64,000 nt of DNA from Streptomyces sp. LBL (GCF_029893585.1 NZ_JARXYX010000008.1:124001-188000); one strand, 5' to 3'; shown: positions 44,976 to 54,184, counted from the stretch's first letter. Program-made: numbers and translations. Notes: generated by a model from the letters alone, not told the origin.

Positions 44976-46209
44976 ATGGACCCCTTCCAGTTCGGCCGCC
45001 GAGTCAACTACTGGCGCACCCGCCGACGCATGTCCCGCCAGGAGTTCGCCTACCTCATGGGCAAGTCCCTGCGCTGGGTCGAGGAGCTCGAAGGCGGGCG
45101 CCGCCAGGCCGACCCGCAGCTGTCGGTGATGCGGCTCGCCGCCCTGCGCCTCGGCATCACGCTGGAGCGGCTGATCGCCGACGTCATCGACACCGAGTGC
45201 GTTGGGCAGAGCGAGATCGACGCCGTACGCCGCGCGCTGCACCGGCACGACGTGATCACGGGCGCGGTCGACGACTCCCCCGAGGAGCCCCTGCCCGTCG
45301 AGCGGCTGCGCCCGGCCCTGACGTACGCCAGGACCGGCTTCCAGGCCGGGCACTTCGCGCAGCTGGGCAGCGCCATCCCCGCCCTGCTCGTCAACGCGAC
45401 CCGGGCCGCCCAGCACCACCGCGGCGACGACCGGCGCACCGCGTACGAGCTGCTCTCGCTCACCCTGGAGTTTGACCGAGGTCGCCGCCATCAAGTGGGG
45501 TGACACCGAGCTGGCGCTCATCGCCGGGCACCGCGCCGTCACCGCCGCCGAGCGCAGCGAGAACCCCGTCCTCATGGCCTCGGCCGCCCGCCACCTCGGC
45601 AACGCGATGACCAACCACGGCCAGGCCGCCGACGCCGCCCGGTTCGTGCTCGCCTCAGCCCACCGCCTCCAGGACGAGCTGCTGCGCAGCGGTCCGGGCG
45701 GCTTCTCGGTGTTGGGGATGCTCTACCTCAAGGCCGCCATGGCGTCCGCGGCGGCCGCCGAGGCCGACGACCGCAACCCCGCCGCCCACGCCCGCCAGCT
45801 CCCCGACCACCTCGACCAGGCCGACGAGCACGCCGCCCGCCTCGGCCGGGACGACAATCTGCTGTGGACCAGCTTCGGGCCGACGAACGTGTCGCTGTCC
45901 CGCGTCGCCGCACACGTCCAGCTCAGCGAAGGAGCGGACGCCGTCGCGGTCATCCCGACCCAGGCGTTCAGCAACCTCCCCAAGGAGCGCCGGGCGCACC
46001 TGCTCGCCGACCGTGCCCTCGGCGAGCTGCAGGCCGGACAGCGTGAGAAGGCGGTCGACACCCTGCTGGATGCCGAGGAGCTGGCCCCCGAAGAGGTCCA
46101 GTGCCGACCCCGCACGAAGACCACCGTCGAGAACCTGCGCCTACTCGGAGCCGGGTCCGCCGAGGGCCGGTTGCGCACGCTCGCTGATCGCTGTGGACTG
46201 CCCCGGTGA
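44976..46209 (+). pseudogene. XRE-family HTH regulator with TPR-like region, split by a frameshift
   Basis: ATG 44976 (GGAGA upstream) starts MDPFQFGRRVNYWRTRRRMS and an HTH (RQEFAYLMGKSLRWVEELEG). The first frame runs to TAYELLSLTLE and then loses sense at about 45470 and stops at 45503. The second frame begins there as LTEVAAIKWGDTELALIAGH and continues to PR at 46209. The two halves are adjacent parts of one streptomycete HTH-TPR regulator of about 410 residues. The shift is in CTGGAGTTTGACC. It may be a true mutation, a sequencing error or, less likely, programmed. The following flavoprotein gene overlaps by GTGA. Confidence 0.68.
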
Positions 46210-46754
46210 CGAACCGCACCCTGTACCTGATCGCCTGCGCCGCACCGCCCTCCCGCCGCCTCACCGTGCCCATCCGCGCTGCCCAACAGGCCGGGTGGGA
46301 CGTCTGCACGATCCTCACGCCCTCCGCCTACCGGTGGGCATCCGAGGACGCCGAGGGCGAGATCGAGGCCCTGCAGCAACTCACCGGGCACCCAGTCCGC
46401 CACGAGTACAAACTCCCCAGCCAGGAGGACGTCCTCCCGGCCCCCGACGCGCTGCTCGTCGCCCCGCTGACCAGCAACACGGTCAACAAGTGGGCCGCAG
46501 GCATCAGCGACACCCTCGCCCTCGGGCTCATCACCGAGGGCATCGGGCTGCAGCTGCCCATCGTCGCCCTGCCCCACTGGAACAACGCCCAGGACGCACA
46601 CCCCGCTATCACCCGCAGCGTCCAGACCCTGCGCGACGCTGGCGTCACCGTCCTGCTCGGTGAAGACGCGTTCGTACCGCACCCACCACGGCACGGCAAC
46701 CTCGACGCCTACCCATGGCAGGCCGCTATCAAGGCCCTGCCTGCCTCGTCCTGA
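46206..46754 (+). CDS. flavoprotein (phosphopantothenoylcysteine decarboxylase-like)
   Basis: A 182-residue HFCD-family flavoprotein. RTLYLIACAAPPSRRLTVPI is the FMN-binding start, and LLVAPLTSNTVNKWAAGISD TL-type sequence corresponds to the PASANT motif of PPC decarboxylases and lantibiotic Cys decarboxylases (EpiD). The usual catalytic His region near residue 70 is weak (HPVRHEYKLP). GTG 46206 overlaps the HTH gene stop. Stand-alone members beside HTH regulators are frequent in Streptomyces; the substrate is unknown. A long palindromic terminator follows. Confidence 0.82.
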   Translation: MTNRTLYLIACAAPPSRRLTVPIRAAQQAGWDVCTILTPSAYRWASEDAEGEIEALQQLTGHPVRHEYKLPSQEDVLPAPDALLVAPLTSNTVNKWAAGISDTLALGLITEGIGLQLPIVALPHWNNAQDAHPAITRSVQTLRDAGVTVLLGEDAFVPHPPRHGNLDAYPWQAAIKALPASS

Positions 46755-46787
46755 CCCCTCACGCAAGGTTTCCTACGGGGAGACTCC

Positions 46788-46827
46788 CGCCCCGCGTTTC
46801 CCCATATGTATGGGGAAACGCGGGGCG
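46788..46827 (+). terminator. 40-bp near-perfect palindrome after the flavoprotein gene
   Basis: The 19-base arm CGCCCCGCGTTTCCCCATA (46788-46806) is perfectly mirrored at 46809-46827 around TG. It lies 34 bases past the TGA of the flavoprotein gene. A second inverted repeat (GCGGGGG 46841-46847 / CCCCCGC 46858-46864) follows immediately and abuts the MFS fragment. Confidence 0.78.
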
Positions 46828-46865
46828 CGGTTCAGGATATGCGGGGGCTCCCCCCACCCCCCGCC

Positions 46866-46961
46866 CATGTACGTGAGGCAATTCCCTGTGATCGAAACGA
46901 GGTTGGCGGCAAGAACCGTTGCCAGAGGACGGCGATCAACCGTCCCGAAGTCTTCGGACAC
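46866..46961 (-). pseudogene. N-terminal fragment of the split MFS transporter
   Basis: GTG 46961 opens SEDFGTVDRRPLATVLAANL VSITGNCLT in one frame and then runs into GC-rich hairpin sequence. LAANLVSITGNCLT is the first half of MFS helix 1. It is on the same strand as the truncated MFS gene at 41107-42297, which begins a few residues past helix 1, so they are probably the two ends of one gene. Confidence 0.55.
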
Positions 46962-47401
46962 TACGGTGGTCTCCCATAAGGGGAAGCGCCCACCGTGAAT
47001 GAAGCAGGTCAGCCGATGGGCGAAGCGAAGTGGTCAGCGTCTGGCGCGCATAGCGAGGCGCACCGCGATGCGGTGTTCACAAGCAGCGCCTCCAACACTT
47101 CGCCGGGATGACCACCCGGCACCTCCACGCATTCTCACCTCGGACACCGGCCCTCCGCAACGACGATCCGTTCGACGGACGGCTCGCACAGGGAGTCGTC
47201 CGAGATGCGCCGATGAAGGCAGAACCTGCCGACCCCCTGGATCCGGGACGACACCGGCCTTGAGCGTTCTCGGTCAAGGGCGGGTCGGCCATAAACTCGT
47301 CCGTCCAGAGCGTCTCGTCGCCCACCGAGGCGCAGGTTCCCGCGACTCAGCAGTCAGAAATCAGCGAACCCGCCTGCTTCGCCGGGCGGCCATGTCGAAG
47401 A
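46962..47401. other. region without recognisable gene
   Basis: About 440 bases of lower coding quality with frequent stops in all frames. A minus-strand stretch (RISDDSLCEPSVERIVVAEG, around 47140-47205) looks like former coding sequence but I cannot place it. It separates the MFS fragment from the NUDIX fragment and is probably rearrangement debris. Confidence 0.4.
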
Positions 47402-48026
47402 GACGACCGGACGCTCCTGGCCGGGGCGCTGCGGGAGGCGTGCGAGGAGACCGGCATCCGGCCGGGCGACCTGTGCCTGACTCCGCAGTTCCTCGCGGCT
47501 CCGATCGACATCGACGTCCACGACATCGACGCGAACCCCGCCAAGGGCGAAGGGTCCCACCAGCACTTCGACTTCCGCTTCGTCTTCTACCTCGTGCCCG
47601 AGCAGCACCCCCAGCTCACAGTGCAGGACGATGAGGTTGCCGGCGCCCGGTGGCTCGAGTTCGCCGACGTCCGGTCCCCGACCTTGCGTACCAAGCTCCT
47701 GGACGCCCGAGACCAGGGCCTCGACGGGCGGCCAGAGCCCGTCAACGCCTCCGCGCTGATCCACGACGGCCACGGCAGATACCTGCTTCACCTGCGGGAC
47801 CAGCGTGAAGGCATCTGGGCCCCGGGCACGTTCGCTCTCCTCGGCGGCGGCCGTACGGTGGAGGACGTCAGCCTGGAGGCGACCTTGCGGCGGGAGCTCG
47901 CCGAAGAGGGCCTGGAGGTGGAAGGCCTGACGCCGTATGCCCTGGAGGAGGCGACGAGCGTCGACGGCTTCGCGGTGCCGATCCAGGTCTTCGTGGGCCG
48001 CTGGAGCGGTGATCCGGAGAGGGTAG
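47402..48026 (+). pseudogene. double NUDIX-domain protein, truncated at both ends
   Basis: The frame starts without initiation inside a first Nudix box (DRTLLAGALREACEETGIRP; the leading Gly strand is gone). It continues through FDFRFVFYLVPEQHPQLTVQ and a linker into a second Nudix domain (ALIHDGHGRYLLHLRDQREG; box ALLGGGRTVEDVSLEATLRR then ELAEEGLEVEGL). The second domain is cut after VPIQVFVGRWSGDPERV, where a methyltransferase fragment begins in another frame. Two-domain NUDIX proteins occur in Streptomyces, but this copy has neither a start nor an end. Confidence 0.62.
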
Positions 48027-48530
48027 CTGCTGGCCGACACCGTCCGGGACCTTCCCGATCCAACACTGCTGGACCTGGGCACCGGCACCGGACAAGTCCC
48101 CCGGGCACTGCTGAAAGCTCTCCCCACTCTCGCGTACATCGAAGGCGTCGACTGGAGCCGGCCGATGCTCGACCAGGCCCGGGCCGCGCTCACGCCCCTG
48201 CTCGGGGACTGCACCCTCAACGTCGTCCAAACCTCCGCCGACGTCTACGCGCCCCTCGCCCCTCTGCCCGGGGAGGACAGATGGACGCCGGACCTGATCA
48301 CCTGCCGGGCCTACCACTGGATGAGCGGCCCGGACGTGCTGGCGATGGCGCACCGGATCGCCGCCCCACAAGCCACACTGGCGATCATGGGCGACGGCAG
48401 CCTATGGACGTACGAGGCCGACTGGACCCGGGCACTGCGCGACCTGATCCAGGAGACCGGTGTCGTCATCGATCCGGCCGACGTGCGGGCCGCCGTGACC
48501 GTGCACCACCGCAGCAGCGGAGGGGCCTTT
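48027..48530 (+). pseudogene. SAM-dependent methyltransferase fragment
   Basis: Class I methyltransferase core: LLADTVRDLPDPTLLDLGTG, TGQVPRALLKAL (SAM motif I), VDWSRPMLDQARAAL (motif II acidic residue), then DLITCRAYHWMSGPDVLAMA. The N-terminal helices are replaced by the NUDIX junction, and the C-terminal third is missing after RAAVTVHHRSSGG. It cannot be a functional enzyme. Ends about 100 bases before the stop of the convergent DUF4132 gene. Confidence 0.6.
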
Positions 48531-48629
48531 GAACACGCACCGGCTACGTCCTCCCGCGTCGTAGCGGCCGCGGTGTCGCGTGCCGCCGCGCCGTCCCCGA
48601 GCTGCGCCGTGCGGTGTGGTGCGTCGTCG

Positions 48630-51600
48630 TCACCGCGCCACCAGTTCCGTGAGGTCGGCGAGCAACTCGGACGCGGTCACCGGGTCGAGTCCGGCGAAGG
48701 CGAGCCTGGACGGCTCCCCGGGTGGGTTCCACGCACTGGGCTGCTCGGAGAGTCCTATGAATTCCAGCGACTGCTCGGTGGAGACGTCGACGGCGCCGAG
48801 CCTGAACCCGTCCGACGGACTGACGATGATCCAGCGGTCCTTCGCGACCCGCTTGGACAGCCGGCACTGCACACCCGCGAACATCGGCTCGTCGCGCTCC
48901 CAGCCGCGCCGTTCCAGGCCGAGCAGTTTGGCGGTCGGCACGGTGATGTTCTCGAACCGCTCCAACCGGTCGCCGGCCGCCTCGTCGTCCGTGAGCCGGT
49001 GCACGGCGCGGCCGAGCTGCGGGAAAGGCTGCAGGATCTCGTGGTCGGCGAACAGCTCCTCCCACTCCGTCAGCTCCTCGCCGAGGTGGAGCGGGTGCGC
49101 CAGCCGCACCGAGGCGTCCTCCGGCAACGTGAACTCCGCGTCCCGTACGTCGGCGAAGGTGCGGTCCTCCGCCACCCGGAACGCCGTCAGCGCACCAGCG
49201 CCGCTGATGGCCGGGGTCCCGTACAGAGCCCTCTCCGAAGCCCCGGCCGGGACGCACAGCCACACCAGCCGCCGCACCAGATGCCACAGCAGGGGATGGG
49301 AGACGAACAGCTCGCGGAACTCACCGGTCGTCCAGCTGCGGCCCGCGACCATCGCACCCTCCAGCCGGCGCACCTGGTCCGAGGCCACCGTCCGCACGTC
49401 CTTCTTCAGCGCCATGAACCGCTTGCGTTCCGCCGACGCCAACTCGGCGTCGTCGCGGGGACCCGGCTTGGGCAGGTCCTTGCGCCGCTTGCCGTCCTGG
49501 TCCAGTACGTACGGCCGCAATTGCTCGTCGAAACCCACGGTGAAGCGCCGGGGCCCGTAGTCCACGACGGTCGAGCCGTCGGCGTCCAGCCCCAAGTCCG
49601 GCACCAGCCGGTCGGCGAGTTCCTCGCCGGACAGCCCCAGATCGGCCGCCAGCTGCTCGATCTTCTCCTGGGCCCGCGCCTTGAGCCCCTTGAACTTCAC
49701 CCGCTGGGACACCCCGTGCAGATGCATCAGGGCGACGTCGCTGCCGATGGCCGCCAGGACGTGCAGGCCGTCCACGGCCCGCTTGTGCGCTCCCTCGCCG
49801 GGCCAGTTCCGTAGGACCGGCGTCAGCCGGCGCACCGTGTCGTCGTCGCCGAGCCACCCCAGGGCGTGCAGCGCCCAGCTCTCCCTGGCCGGCATACCGG
49901 CCAGCCGCCACTGCTCGAAAAGGGACCAGCCGAACTCGGCCAGCGACTCGGGATCGCACGCCTCCTTCACCACCTCCACGCCCGTGTAGACCGCGCCCTG
50001 CCGGGAGATCGCCAGCATGGTCAGCAGATGGCGCACCGCCTCGTCCGGCAGCGCCGAGGTCCGGCCACGCAGCAGCACGCGCGGCAGCAGCCGGGGGGCC
50101 GCCCAGGTGGCCGGCTCCGGCATCTTCGGTGGCAGCGCGAGCTCCCTGCTGTCGGCCGACAGCAGGTCACGGACGACCGCGACCGCCTCGGGACCGTGAC
50201 CGCCCGCCGCGTCGAGCACGGCGTCCTGGCCGTGCGTGGCGGCGACGGCCCGCAGCGCGTGCTCGGCGTTGTGGCGGGCGGCGCCCGCCGGGCCGGCGGC
50301 GTCGGGCACCAGCAGCGCGGCGGCGTCCGCGCCGTGCCGGGCGAACCACGCGCGGGCCGTGGGCGCGACGGACCTCAGCCGCACGAACCAGTCGGCCATC
50401 AGCCGCGCGACCGCCAGCTGACGGTAGGGCAGGAGCAGTCCGCCGGCCACGGCGGGCTCCCGCGTCGCGGCGTGCAGCAGCGGCGGCAGCGCGTCCTCCT
50501 CCCAGCGGGCGGCCACCGGCTTCAGCTTCTTCACCCACATCCACTCGGGAGTCCACTGCGCCAGCAACGGGCGGTACGCGTCCGGGCCGTCGGTGAGCAG
50601 GGCGGCCAGACGGTAGTCGTCGAGGTTCGTGAACTGCTGCCGCACGGCCTCGACGACGGGATACGGCTCGTTCTGCCGGCGCCGCCGCCGCTCGGGCCCC
50701 TCGACGGCGGCATCCCATGCCTCACGCTCGCCGGGCTGCCACAGCATGCGGGTCTCCTCCCCCGCGACGAGCCCCTTGACGGTTCTCGGTTCCGGAGCCG
50801 TCCGCTCGCGTGTCCACGGCGGGCTCACCAGCAGCTCGGGCAGCGCGTCGTCGGGGGCGTCGGCGGCGGCCGGGTGCAGCAGCTCCCGCACCACCTCGGC
50901 GGCCTTGGGCGGGAACTGTGCGAGCCGCGGCTCCATCAGCTCACGGTGCACGGCGACGTGCGCGGTCAGCAACTGGCCCAGCAGGTGGGCGTTGCGCCCC
51001 GGGGCGGGCGCCGCCCGGTCGGCCAGGAGACGTGCCGCGCGCACCGGATACCGGCGCGCCGCCTCCAGCAGCGCCGGATGCACCTGCTTGTCGTCCGCGT
51101 GGGACATCAGCAGCTCGAACGCCTCGTCCGTCGGCAACTGAGCCAGGACCCCCGCCAGTTCTTCCGCCGATACCCCGCGGGACGGCATGCGGTGCCGCCA
51201 GATCTCCGCGATCAGCGCGGCGACGGCCGGGCCGACGCCCTCGGCGACGGTGGCTGCCGCGGAGAGGCTGCCGTCGTAGGCGGACACGCCGCCCTCCCGC
51301 AGCAGAGCCCGCAGCTGCTCCTCGTCGTTCAGCGACTCGAACAGCATGGCGCGTACGACACGGTCCTCCCGGCCGCTCTCCCCCGGGTCGGCGCAGCACT
51401 CCGCGACCCAGCCGGTCTCGCTCGGCACCAGATACGACACCACGATCCGGCGCCGCGCACCGCCGCGGTGCGCGGCCAGCGCGGCCACCGCCTCGCGGTA
51501 CGTGTTCTCGTCGGCCATGTACAGCAGCGTCCGCACCCGGTCGGCGGCGCCCCGGCGTAACCACAGCTGGTACTTTGCTTTGCCCTCGGGCAGGACGGCC

Positions 51601-52268
51601 AGTCCGGTGGTCCGGTCCTGAACGGGGTCCTCGCGGTGGATCCCGAACAGCTCCACCGTGGCACGGGCCGCGAAGGCCAGGCCGTGCCGCAGGGTCCAGG
51701 CGTCGACGACATATTCGTACAGCAGCTTCCGGCGGTCGGTGACGACGGCCAGGACCGCGGCGCCGACCGGATCCGCCGCCCCCTTCAGGTAGCGACGTGC
51801 GGCGGCCGCGAGCTCCGGGTCGATGCCCGCGACGGCCTCGCCGAGGGCCGTTCCGGTCCACTCCTCCTCCCTCGCCGCCGCGAGCCGCCTGTCCCAGGAG
51901 TCGAGAGCCGACTCGTGGGGGGCGTGCGAGTACCGGGTGATGCCGCCCCGGCGCGGGCGGAGGCTCTGCCGCCAGGCGGCGGGCAGCGTGAAGGAGTCCT
52001 CGTCGGGTGCCGCCGCGACATCTCCGGTACCCCCGGCGTCCGGCGTATGACCGGCGCCCACGGGCGCGTACCCCTGGCGTTCCTTCTCCCGAACGGCCTC
52101 GGCCACGTACGCCTCCGCGGCCGTCGCCGAGCCGCAGTCCTCGACCCGCGTACGCTCCTGTGCACCGGCCTCTCCGTGACGGACAATCACCACCGCGCCG
52201 TCCGACCCGACCTCCCAGAACATGGTCGGGCTGTCCTTGCCCCCGTCAGCCAGCTCCCAACGCCGCAC
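48630..52268 (-). CDS. giant WGR/DUF4132-domain protein
   Basis: A 1212-residue cytoplasmic protein. Residues 1-70 resemble a WGR domain (MRRWELADGGKDSPTMFWEV, VVIVRHGEAGAQERT, YVAEAVREKERQGY), found in PARP and MolR-type proteins and thought to bind nucleic acid or protein. A long helical-repeat region follows. The DUF4132 domain is at about 840-1010 (KARAQEKIEQLAADLGLSGE, DYGPRRFTVGFDEQLRPYVL, RTVASDQVRRLEGAMVAGRS). DUF4132 proteins include E. coli MolR/YehI relatives; biochemical role unknown. Codon use is uniform, so the gene is intact. Confidence 0.9.
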   Translation of the reverse strand: MRRWELADGGKDSPTMFWEVGSDGAVVIVRHGEAGAQERTRVEDCGSATAAEAYVAEAVREKERQGYAPVGAGHTPDAGGTGDVAAAPDEDSFTLPAAWRQSLRPRRGGITRYSHAPHESALDSWDRRLAAAREEEWTGTALGEAVAGIDPELAAAARRYLKGAADPVGAAVLAVVTDRRKLLYEYVVDAWTLRHGLAFAARATVELFGIHREDPVQDRTTGLAVLPEGKAKYQLWLRRGAADRVRTLLYMADENTYREAVAALAAHRGGARRRIVVSYLVPSETGWVAECCADPGESGREDRVVRAMLFESLNDEEQLRALLREGGVSAYDGSLSAAATVAEGVGPAVAALIAEIWRHRMPSRGVSAEELAGVLAQLPTDEAFELLMSHADDKQVHPALLEAARRYPVRAARLLADRAAPAPGRNAHLLGQLLTAHVAVHRELMEPRLAQFPPKAAEVVRELLHPAAADAPDDALPELLVSPPWTRERTAPEPRTVKGLVAGEETRMLWQPGEREAWDAAVEGPERRRRRQNEPYPVVEAVRQQFTNLDDYRLAALLTDGPDAYRPLLAQWTPEWMWVKKLKPVAARWEEDALPPLLHAATREPAVAGGLLLPYRQLAVARLMADWFVRLRSVAPTARAWFARHGADAAALLVPDAAGPAGAARHNAEHALRAVAATHGQDAVLDAAGGHGPEAVAVVRDLLSADSRELALPPKMPEPATWAAPRLLPRVLLRGRTSALPDEAVRHLLTMLAISRQGAVYTGVEVVKEACDPESLAEFGWSLFEQWRLAGMPARESWALHALGWLGDDDTVRRLTPVLRNWPGEGAHKRAVDGLHVLAAIGSDVALMHLHGVSQRVKFKGLKARAQEKIEQLAADLGLSGEELADRLVPDLGLDADGSTVVDYGPRRFTVGFDEQLRPYVLDQDGKRRKDLPKPGPRDDAELASAERKRFMALKKDVRTVASDQVRRLEGAMVAGRSWTTGEFRELFVSHPLLWHLVRRLVWLCVPAGASERALYGTPAISGAGALTAFRVAEDRTFADVRDAEFTLPEDASVRLAHPLHLGEELTEWEELFADHEILQPFPQLGRAVHRLTDDEAAGDRLERFENITVPTAKLLGLERRGWERDEPMFAGVQCRLSKRVAKDRWIIVSPSDGFRLGAVDVSTEQSLEFIGLSEQPSAWNPPGEPSRLAFAGLDPVTASELLADLTELVAR

Positions 52269-52650
52269 GGCCGCCCCTTCCTCGGACCCACGCCGACCCC
52301 AGGTCGGCGCTCCTGTGATGAATCCGCCCGCGGCACGGGCGATCGACGGGCCTCACAGTAGATCCGGTCACTGACAACGGCCGCCGGCGGCCCACCTGCT
52401 CGTCCACTACTCCAACGGGCGATGGGGCTTGGCCGTACCGCCACCGAAGAGCACCACCAGCGCATCACCGAACTGATGTCGTCGCCCTGTCTTTCTGAGT
52501 TGTTGCTGTGCCTTCGAGCGGCAACGCGGGGCTGGCGTGATCCGCCGGTGAGGTCCTGATGCTGGCAGGCGGCATGATCGTCGGGGTGAGATCGTCCGCC
52601 TGTCTCGTCACCGCTGTACTTCGCTGTTCGCCAGGACGAGCAGGGCTCGC
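52269..52650. other. gap with decayed sequences upstream of the DUF4132 gene
   Basis: The first ~100 bases should hold the promoter of the DUF4132 gene. Around 52405-52480 the minus strand reads FGDALVVLFGGGTAKPHRPL, reminiscent of the C-terminal strand of RelE/HigB-type toxins. It is too short and has no partner. The rest is probably IS debris leading to the IS3-like end at 52651. Confidence 0.35.
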
Positions 52651-52720
52651 AGGAGTGAACCGCCCCGGCTCGAATGGAGACTCGATTTCATGAAAGGGTC
52701 GACTCATGGCACGACCTTCC
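52651..52720 (+). mobile_element. IS3-like left-end remnant
   Basis: AGGAGTGAACCGCCCCGG followed by GGAGACT and then ATGGCACGACCTTCCCGCAG resembles the left end and first OrfA codons (MARPS…) of streptomycete IS3-type elements. The frame breaks at once and runs into an IS110 fragment of opposite orientation. The first 15 bases recur at 38573-38587. Confidence 0.35.
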
Positions 52721-52887
52721 CGCAGCAGTGCGTGAAGCTGGTTGACCGTACGGACCCGGGCTTGGGCCAGGTTCACACGCCGTTCGTCCAGAAGAGCCAG
52801 CGCCGTGGTGTGGTCCTCGAGTTCGACATCCCGTCCGTCTCCCTGCAGATAGGCGACGGTGGCCGCGGCACGGTGGTCATCGGTCAC
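52713..52887 (-). pseudogene. IS110-family transposase fragment
   Basis: The minus strand reads VTDDHRAAATVAYLQGDGRD then DHTTALALLDERRVNLAQAR VRTVNQLHALLRE. The segment LALLDERRVNLAQARVRTVN QLHALL matches the coiled segment after the DEDD domain of IS110 transposases (…LLxxRRxxLxxxRTxxxNRLHxLL). No catalytic domain remains. It begins ten bases inside the end of the histidine kinase gene, where a response-regulator gene would normally start. Confidence 0.6.
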
Positions 52888-54166
52888 CGCCTTGGGGTGT
52901 GAGGTCGAGGACGGCCTCGACGCTCCATCCTCCGCCGCCCGTCGGGCCCGCGCTGACCGTGCCTCCGTACAGAGCCGCTCGTTCCCGCATGCCCACCAGA
53001 CCGTGTCCTTCCTCGTTCGGCGGTCCGGACGGTGTGGCCGGGCCGGTGTCCTGGACCCGGAGGGTCAGCCGGCTGCCCTCGACGCGGATCGCCAGGTGCA
53101 CCCGGGCGCCGGTGTCCGCGTGTTTCAGGGTGTTGGTGAGGGCCTCCTGGACTATGCGGTACACCGTCAGCTGTACGCCGCTGTCCAGGACGTCCACGTC
53201 GCCGGAGGTCCGGTAGACGACCTCCAGTCCGGCGGCGCGCACGGTGGCGCACAGCGCGTCGATGTCCGCGAGGCCGGGCTGCGGGCTGAGTTCGGGCCCG
53301 CCCGGGGAGCCGTCCGTCGCCGCGCGCAGCACACCGAGCACGCGCCGCAGCTCGCCGAGGGCCTGCCGGCCGGTGTCGCCGATGAGCCGCAGGGCCTCCT
53401 TGCCGCGTGCGGGAGCGAGGTCGGTGGCGTAGGCGCCGGCGTCGGCGAGCGTGATGATGACGGACAGGTTGTGGCCGACGATGTCGTGCATCTCGCGGGC
53501 GACCCGGGTGCGTTCGCTGGCCGTGGCCAGCCTGCTGCGCTGGTCGCGCTCGATCTCCAGCCGGGTTGCCCGTTCCCGCAGTCCGGCGAGCTGGGCCCGG
53601 CGGATCCGTACCATCAGGCCGAGCGCGAGGGCCGCGGTCGCCGTGCTCAGCAGGAAGAACAGCGCGTCCCAGACGGACACGGTCGAGGACGCGCGTACCG
53701 CGACCAGCGCCATGGCGCCCGCCATGGCCGCGCAGGCCCACGGCAACTGCCGCAGCCGCCCGTGCAGGGCCAGGCTGTACAGGGCGACGAAGAGGGCGAT
53801 GTCCGCGCGCAGCGCGGCGTCCAGGGACCACTGGAGGACGAACACCGCCCAGATGGTGGCGAACGCCGCGAGGGGTCTGCGTCGCCGCCACAGCAGGGGC
53901 AGTACCAGGCCGGCCTGCAGGGCCAGCATTCCCGCGACGGGCAGGTGAGTGAAGGCGAGCCGGAACCGGCGCGGGCTGTCGCCGTCGTCCACACCGCCGT
54001 GGAGCAGGTCGGGCAGGCAGAACATCAGGAAGACCAGGACCACGACCGCGGTTTCCAGCACCCACGGATGTCTCCGGTCGGCGTGCCGCAACCGCTGGCC
54101 GCCCCGGGACAGACGGGCGACCAGCGGTCCCATTCCGCTGAGGTCATCGGTGGTCACGGACGTCAC
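52877..54166 (-). CDS. two-component sensor histidine kinase (DesK/NarX type)
   Basis: A 429-residue membrane kinase. It has five to six hydrophobic segments (residues about 38-185), a HisKA_3 dimerisation helix with the phosphoacceptor in RVAREMHDIVGHNLSVIITL (His227), and a HATPase domain (TVYRIVQEALTNTLKHADTG, N box; GHGLVGMRERAALYGG, G box). Such kinases are normally followed by an overlapping NarL-type regulator and control a linked ABC-2 transporter. Here the regulator has been replaced by an IS110 remnant and the upstream permease is truncated. It may be non-functional or work with an unlinked regulator. Confidence 0.9.
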   Translation of the reverse strand: MTSVTTDDLSGMGPLVARLSRGGQRLRHADRRHPWVLETAVVVLVFLMFCLPDLLHGGVDDGDSPRRFRLAFTHLPVAGMLALQAGLVLPLLWRRRRPLAAFATIWAVFVLQWSLDAALRADIALFVALYSLALHGRLRQLPWACAAMAGAMALVAVRASSTVSVWDALFFLLSTATAALALGLMVRIRRAQLAGLRERATRLEIERDQRSRLATASERTRVAREMHDIVGHNLSVIITLADAGAYATDLAPARGKEALRLIGDTGRQALGELRRVLGVLRAATDGSPGGPELSPQPGLADIDALCATVRAAGLEVVYRTSGDVDVLDSGVQLTVYRIVQEALTNTLKHADTGARVHLAIRVEGSRLTLRVQDTGPATPSGPPNEEGHGLVGMRERAALYGGTVSAGPTGGGGWSVEAVLDLTPQGGDR

Positions 54167-54184
54167 CTGTCCATGATGCGGGCG

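Noticed and set aside
46999..47634. 211-codon plus-strand ORF
   Set aside because: Basic shadow sequence that runs across the start of the true NUDIX frame; no domain.
52405..52480. RelE/HigB toxin remnant
   Set aside because: Only about 20 residues of vague similarity and no antitoxin; mentioned in the gap note but not called.
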